NCBI GenBank assembly: GCA_016098155.1
Contig: JAAAJB010000311.1
Coordinates: 1-37,445, forward strand
Direction: 5' to 3'
Length of the DNA stretch: 37,445 nt
Source of the DNA: Actinomortierella ambigua
Lineage: Eukaryota; Mortierellomycota; Mortierellomycetes; Mortierellales; Mortierellaceae
The translations under genes were made by a program, and so were the position numbers. Numbering within the stretch: the first letter of the stretch is position 1; every line of letters begins with the position of its first letter. Of the stretch, positions 31,925 to 37,445 are shown in pieces. The notes under the pieces were generated by a model. That model ran no database searches and was not told the DNA's origin. It saw nothing but the letters and a program-made list of their open reading frames with translations.

Positions 31925-34858
31925 CTACCGAATCTCGATATTAAGAATCTTGATTTCCTCATATGGCTTATCGTTTCGGTCCGTCTTGACCTTTTCGATA
32001 TTATGAATCACATCCATGCCAGTCGTAGCACGTCCAAAGACCGTATGCTTGTTGTCGAGCCAAGGGGTCGGCACCGTTGTGATGAAGAACTGCGAGCCGT
32101 TGGTGTTGGGACCTGCATTGGCCATACTGACCGTATAGGCGCGATCATGGCGCAAGTCACGATGAAACTCGTCTTCAAACTCGCCACCCCAGATCGACTC
32201 GCCGCCCGTGCCATCCCCCTGCGGGTCTCCCGTCTGCAACATGAATGACTTGATGATACGATGGAAGATGACGTCGTCGTAATAGCCCTTCTTGGCATGC
32301 GTCACAAAGTTCTCCACCGTCTTGGGCACCAGCTCTGAAAACAGCTTGATCGTAATATCGCCCATCGTCGTCCGCAGAATCGCCGTCGACCCCATACTCG
32401 CCTTGGACTGCTGCGCCGTCGCAATCACCTGCTCCTCGCGCGACGGCTTCTCGTTGAACACATCACGGTCGTGCTTGTGCGATGACGATGCCCCATGGTC
32501 TGGCTCGCGCGCCGTAAACATGTAGAACCGGCTGCGGTTGTGCGCCGTCACAATCAAGGTTGGGTCGCGCTGCTCTGACTCCTTGATCACTGCATTGTCC
32601 GATGCCGCCATCGCCAGCGTCACCGTCTTCTTCTTCTTGGGCGCTCCCTGGTACAGTGCCACGTGAAGGAAACGCTGGGGCTCTGACTTGCCGATCAGAC
32701 GAACCACCTTGTTACTGTGCATGTTGACCACTTTGATGCCAAAGATGGTGGGGTAAATCAAAAAGTGGCCACTCTCGTCAAACACTATTTTTTTTGGAGA
32801 CGGACATGTTGCGTTAGCACGTTGGAGACGAAAACAAGAGTATTGCGTCCTCGCGTAGATGAAATACTGATACTGCTGAAACAAGGAAAGGGAAGGGGGG
32901 GACCATTGCCGTACCAGCATTCATGCACGAAGGTTGTGTTGTCTTCATGACGGTGCGCTCCACTGCCAGTCGTCGACCAAACTCCATCTCATCCAGCTTG
33001 TAAATTTTTTGTCCCGTCTATGTAGACCCATAAGAAAAAAAATTGGTCATTAGCTGCAGGATCATATTACGTTACATTCCAGGTCGATATATTTTTTTTT
33101 CGTCCGCACTTCAAAATCCATAGAGCGTGCGTGTTCCCTCCAGAGATTCTTCTTACCGCCTGCATTTCATTGACGACCTCCAGACTTTCGTCATACTTGC
33201 GGATCATCTTTCCTGTCCGGGTCTTCCACACGCGCACCTGGCGATCTTTGACACTCATAGTCACAAACTTTTCAAAGTCGTGCGAGAAGGTGATCGAGTT
33301 GGCCGTTGACTTTGATTTCTTAAACTCAAACAAGTCTGTCTGTGTCTTGAACTGGAAGGCCACGGTCTTGGGTAACGGGTGTTGCTCCGTGGGTGTCCAG
33401 TATTCCATAAATCCAGACTCGTCCGCTGAGAGGACGCAGTTGTACTTGTCGTTGAACGCCATCGCCGCCACTGGTGTCGGGTGAAGTTTAGGGATGGTGA
33501 ACAATGGCTTGCCGTCGCCACGGCCGTCAAGAACGTGGATCGCAGGGCTGTCCGCATCGGCACTAGAGAAGAAGAAACATTTCGGAAAGAAGGATGAGGA
33601 AAATCATCGGTATAGTTGAGTCGTAGTCCAAGCAACAAGAAGAATTTCTTGTCAGGAACGAGTCTTCGTCCCATCTACTATGTTGCCACTTTTGAGTGCA
33701 AATTTACGACATACATGGCAATCTTCGCCTGCGCCTCGCCTCTCCGGTGGACCCAGCATAATGCTCCGGGAGTAAAATCCAATTGGATCATGTTGATCAT
33801 ATCTACCGAGGAACATTGAAAAACAGAAGGAAGCTGTTAGCTACGGTACATTCATACATGGACTCAAGATCTGACATCGATGGCAACACAAGTAACTCCT
33901 TCTCTCCACATACCAAAGTTGATAACATCATACACCTTGAGAGATTTGTCCATTGCGACTGTCGCTAACAGCAGTCCATCGTCTGACACGCTGATTCCGG
34001 AAATCAATGCTATTGACAATCGACATTGTCGCACCATGTGGTTAGAAATCGTGTAACGACTCGTCGGCTTGCGTGCCTCCAGATCCATGAGAACAATTCC
34101 AGTGCTTTCCTGCTTGCTTACCAAGATGCGAGCGATATTGCTTGACAAACTCGATGCCTTCCTCAGTCTTCTTCCAAAATTTGAGGAAACCGTCCACTGA
34201 AGTTGTGATGACAAAGTCCGTCCTAGCAGAGAGTGATCAGAGTAAGAGGAGTATGGTGAGTGGGGAGAGAATATAAATCAGGGTGTGACTTTGTGCTCTT
34301 ATGAAAATCATCCCACGATCGGCTGCTCCTGTCTCCATCTTTTTGGGCACATACTTGGTCACGGCAACAAAATTGACAGCATCGCGGTGCATATAACTCC
34401 TTTCGTACATCTCGGCGGACGGGAGTCTAGAGATGAATAGCTTCTCGTGAGCCAATGCTACGGTTGGGGGTGAGAGAAAAGTAAGACGAAGGCAAGGTTG
34501 AGTTGATCTTGAATGCGGAGAGGTTGGGAGGGGGAGGCGACCATATCTTCCTTTTTTATCCCGAGAGTACATACGAGCTTTCCGCTTTTTCGTTTCATGG
34601 ACTTCTGCTGCTGTGGCAGGCATAGGGCCGATATCGTCATCAGAATCTACCATGGAAAGAGCACTCTCTTTGTCGTTAGTTACGAGTACGTTTCACGGTG
34701 GTAGGCATCCAGTATGTATAGCGCTAGTGGTGTTTCACAACGCGCATACCAGAGTCCTCGGCGACAGCGGCAGCAGCATTGTCGTTGGTGCTGGTGCTTG
34801 TCTCTTCCTCCAAGGCATGCTTTCCGAGAGCCGACTCTGTGTCCTTGTCGTTTGCCAT
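31925..34858 (-). CDS. PPWD1: PPWD1-type WD40-repeat peptidyl-prolyl cis-trans isomerase
   Basis: Nine exons on the minus strand: 34858-34750, 34646-34575, 34457-34355, 34222-34122, 34009-33914, 33802-33715, 33562-33157, 33017-32915 and 32784-31925. They total 1938 nt, or 645 residues, almost exactly the length of human PPWD1 (646). All introns are 103-152 nt and in frame. An acidic N-terminus with [10 protein letters not shown] is followed by WD40 repeats ([74 protein letters not shown]). The C-terminal cyclophilin domain (about 490-645) has the active-site segments [25 protein letters not shown] and [12 protein letters not shown], including the Arg, Phe, Gln, Trp and His used in catalysis and cyclosporin binding. 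PPWD1 associates with the activated spliceosome; a nuclear role in splicing is inferred. Confidence 0.96.
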
Positions 34859-35024
34859 GGCTGAGAATGTTTCCAGGCTGGAAGAAAGTGAATAATGCAC
34901 AATTAGGGAGGGAAAAAAAAAAGGTTGAAGTGATCAGGTTCCAAAAAAAGCCACATGTACTGATCACATACAACCATTAGCCGACCCTCTGATCAACCTT
35001 GTCCAGATTCACACAAGGATAGAG
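34859..35024. promoter_or_regulatory. Shared divergent promoter, PPWD1 and EngB-like genes
   Basis: Only about 165 bp separate the two ATGs. An A run near 34913-34922 lies in the middle. No clear TATA box is seen on either strand, as is common for paired housekeeping genes. Confidence 0.6.
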
Positions 35025-36811
35025 ATGGCACATTCAACTCGACTCTGTAGGGAGGCGCATGCGACAGTAGCATGGGCATCGTCACATTCATCTCACTTGG
35101 CGCATGGCAGGGCTTGGCGGAAGTTACTCGAGCCCTCGGCGCCCTGCCCCTTTTCCACAACAGCCGCCTCGCAGGCGCGTCTTCCTTACTTCCACAAGAA
35201 GCTCACCAAGAACAACCCTTCTGCTAGCGCTGCAACGGCGACCACCACCACCACCACCACTCCAGCAACACAGTCCGATCCAGACACGACATCTCCCTCC
35301 AAGGAGAAACATACTACGGCGAGCAAGGACGAGCAACAGCCCTCAATGTCCAACCGTCAGGCGTTTCGCTCGATTGTCCCTGATCCACACATCATGCGTG
35401 AGATCCGAGAGCAAGGGCTGGGTGAGAATGCCCAGTACTGGAAATTTGAAGGGCGGTCGACAAACAAGACGATCCAGCCAGGAGACAAAAAACTGAGTCG
35501 TGAAGAGTTCAAGGCTCAGCAACGTGCCAAACGGCTACCGCCACGCCAGATCTGGTTCGACACCCAGACCACCAAAATCGTCGAGAAAGAACAGGTTCAG
35601 TTCCCCAACATGCGCTTCGTCGCCGGCGCTGCTACCGTCCAATCGATTCCGGCAGAGACCACCTTGCTGAGGTTGGCGCGGCCGTATCTGTTTGAGGAGC
35701 TGGATTCCGTCAACCTTCTTTTGAGTCAACATACACCGCAACAGGAGCAAGAGTCACGAGGCGACCAAAGTGAGAATGATCTTGACACCCAGTCTTTAAG
35801 ACATGCAATCGCCCCTCCGACGCCAGAACAGCTCCAGCAATGGCGGGCCAAGAAGAGAGAACAGGAGTTGAAGCTTCGCGACAAGGCTCTGCAAGAGATT
35901 GCCGTGGTCGGGCGCTCCAACGTAGGAAAGTCGACGTTGCTCAATGCGCTGACAGAGTCGCCCAACACAGCACGCGTGAGCAACAAGCCTGGCTTGACAC
36001 GCCAGCTCAACTTTTATCGATGCGGGACAGGGTTTGTCATGGTCGACATGCCAGGATATGGTTTCGCCTTCGCGAACGAGGCGGATAAGCAGACATGGGG
36101 TGAACTGGTAAGTTGCAGCAGCGAAGTAGGGCAACAGACCCATTTTTCGTTGCCTTCCATCTTTTTTTTTCTTGACTATTGTCATCACTCACCAACAATG
36201 CATCATATTCTCCATGCTAGATTGAGACATATGTAACAAAACGAAAGACGCTCAAGAGAATCTATGTGATGATCGATGCCCGACATGGCCTGAAAGTGGC
36301 AGATCGCGAATTTTTGGACCTGCTCAACAAGTAATGTTCATGTGACCCGACCTGCACAAAAGTGGTATGACTGTACGAGCTCCTCTTAATTGGCCTTGTC
36401 ACTCACATTTGCCCTATTTTTTTTCGGATTCTTCATACATCTCTTACAACAGAGGGTCTACAAAGTTTCAGATCGTCTTGACAAAATGCGATCTAGTTCG
36501 ACCGCCTGACCTCGCAAGACGCTACACGACGGTTCTTGAAGTAAGGGGGAAAAAAAGGAGGGCGCCTCTGCTTTTGATTCTTGAAGTATACTATCCCTAG
36601 CGCAAACTAATTAAATCTTTCCGCACGATTATCGAAAAAATACCAATAGACATTGAAGAAATCATACCGAAATGCTGTTAGCGACAGACTCATCATGGTG
36701 AGCTCGTACACAGGCGCAGGCATGAATAATCTCCGCAAGGACATCCTGTGGGTGTGCAATCTCGATATCCTTGTACGAGAGCGGGACAGACCTGAGAGCA
36801 CCATTCGATAG
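35025..36811 (+). CDS. EngB/YihA-type GTPase (GTPBP8-like), probably mitochondrial
   Basis: Four exons: 35025-36107, 36221-36330, 36453-36540 and 36650-36811. They total 1443 nt, or 480 residues. The G domain begins near residue 290 with G1 GRSNVGKST (296-304), then G2 with RVSNKPGLTRQLNF, G3 DMPGYGFA, and IYVMIDARHGLK, G4 LTKCD and G5-region VSSYTGAG. These are the marks of the EngB family, which in bacteria helps assemble the large ribosomal subunit. Human GTPBP8 and fungal homologs act in mitochondria. The N-terminus (MAHSTRLCREAHA..., rich in Arg, Ser and Ala, few acids) looks like a mitochondrial presequence. Bacterial EngB is about 200 residues, so the extension of roughly 290 residues is unusual: it is Thr/Ser-rich at first and then charged. 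The transcript diverges from PPWD1. Confidence 0.9.
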
Positions 36812-37328
36812 GCTCATCGGTCCCTTCAATAAACCACCTGAACCCTCTCTTGTTTAAATGTGTTGAATGGAATGACACATCGGGAGTCCGTTGAAGATGA
36901 AAGTACGTTCGAGTCCAACCACAACGTGGTATTTAGAGCGGCACTGCGAGTTTGCCTTTCGCATCCTTTAATCCCTAGTTTTTGACTTTTATTACGGCGG
37001 GCTACCATTCCCCCGCGAACAGGGCCCCTATCGCCATGCTTCATACACCAATCGGTTCTTCTCGTCAAGCTGCGCCGAATTTAGTGTCAGCTTGAGGCAG
37101 TATTCACCATAAAGCTGAAGAACAGTTGGGCCTTGTTTGACCTTTGTTGGGCGCTAGCGGGATAAGTAGGTGATTGTTCGACCTCCATCGGATAGCGCTC
37201 GCTTACGTGTACATCCACAGATGGATCAGCGGCTCACCACGAGAAACGCATCTCCTTACTTCTATCCCTCCTACCTTTCACCAACACTCGTCCTATCCTT
37301 CTCTTCCCTTTCCCTTCTATTTCGGTTT
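36812..37328. other. Right-hand spacer
   Basis: No gene is seen. The segment from about 37260 is rich in C and T, like the promoter tracts in front of other genes here, and leads to a possible gene start at 37329. Confidence 0.5.
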
Positions 37329-37445
37329 ATGCCTCTCATTTCAGCCTTCCCCTCTTATCTTGTTGGGTTCATGCTCATTCTCTGGGGACAGCTCATCAAG
37401 TGCAATCGAAAAGAGGACGTCCGACAATTCTCTCTTCCCCGAAAA
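37329..37445 (+). CDS. Possible 5' end of a gene cut by the window edge
   Basis: An ATG at 37329 after a CT-rich tract opens a frame that stays open for 39 codons to the window end. A second in-frame ATG is at 37371. The first 24 residues are hydrophobic (ISAFPSYLVGFMLILWG), followed by basic residues, which could be a signal anchor. The frame is short and may be chance; nothing about function can be said. Confidence 0.25.
   Translation, partial: MPLISAFPSYLVGFMLILWGQLIKCNRKEDVRQFSLPRK

Overview
The window is nuclear DNA of a filamentous fungus. Its genes carry short introns (about 90-155 nt, GT...AG), several have TATA boxes 20-70 nt before the ATG, and simple repeats fill the spacers. The gene set and the serine/threonine/glutamine-rich insertions suggest an early-diverging fungus, most likely Mortierellomycota; that placement is inference from protein style, not from a search. 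I rebuilt exon structures by hand, requiring canonical splice sites, an unbroken frame and agreement with family motifs. All coordinates are from manual reading.

Layout, left to right. 1-2168: gene-poor, microsatellite-rich. 2169-3366 (+): RBR-type ubiquitin ligase that seems to have lost its central IBR. 4155-10984 (+): 2137-residue ZNFX1-type helicase/zinc-finger protein, 5 exons. 12042-14099 (-): F-box protein with an internal tandem duplication. 15577-16177 (-): RNase H-like gene of retroelement origin, perhaps spliced. 17717-18538 (+): small GT34 Golgi glycosyltransferase. 18935-24451 (-): 1683-residue Sac2/INPP5F-like phosphoinositide phosphatase, 5 exons. 24912-24921: 10-N gap inside G-tracts. 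25125-26989 (-): Trm10 tRNA m1G9 methyltransferase. 27177-28143 (-): complex I LYR subunit NDUFA6, with a 598-nt intron carrying a copy of its own 5' splice site. 29300-31763 (+): F-box protein with what looks like the C-terminal half of a Sec7 fold. 31925-34858 (-): PPWD1-type WD40-cyclophilin, 9 exons. 35025-36811 (+): EngB/GTPBP8-type GTPase, 4 exons, with a long N-terminal extension. 37329-37445 (+): possible start of another gene.

There are no operons. The genes are independent housekeeping or regulatory loci: RNA surveillance (ZNFX1-like), splicing (PPWD1), tRNA modification (Trm10), mitochondrial function (NDUFA6, EngB), membrane lipid and glycan processing (Sac2-like, GT34) and ubiquitin ligation (RBR and two F-box proteins). 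PPWD1 and EngB share a 165-bp divergent promoter. The most unusual items are the F-box/half-Sec7 protein, the IBR-less RBR, the RNase H-like gene with an intron spanning a microsatellite, and the splice-site duplication in NDUFA6. I saw no CRISPR array, rRNA or tRNA.
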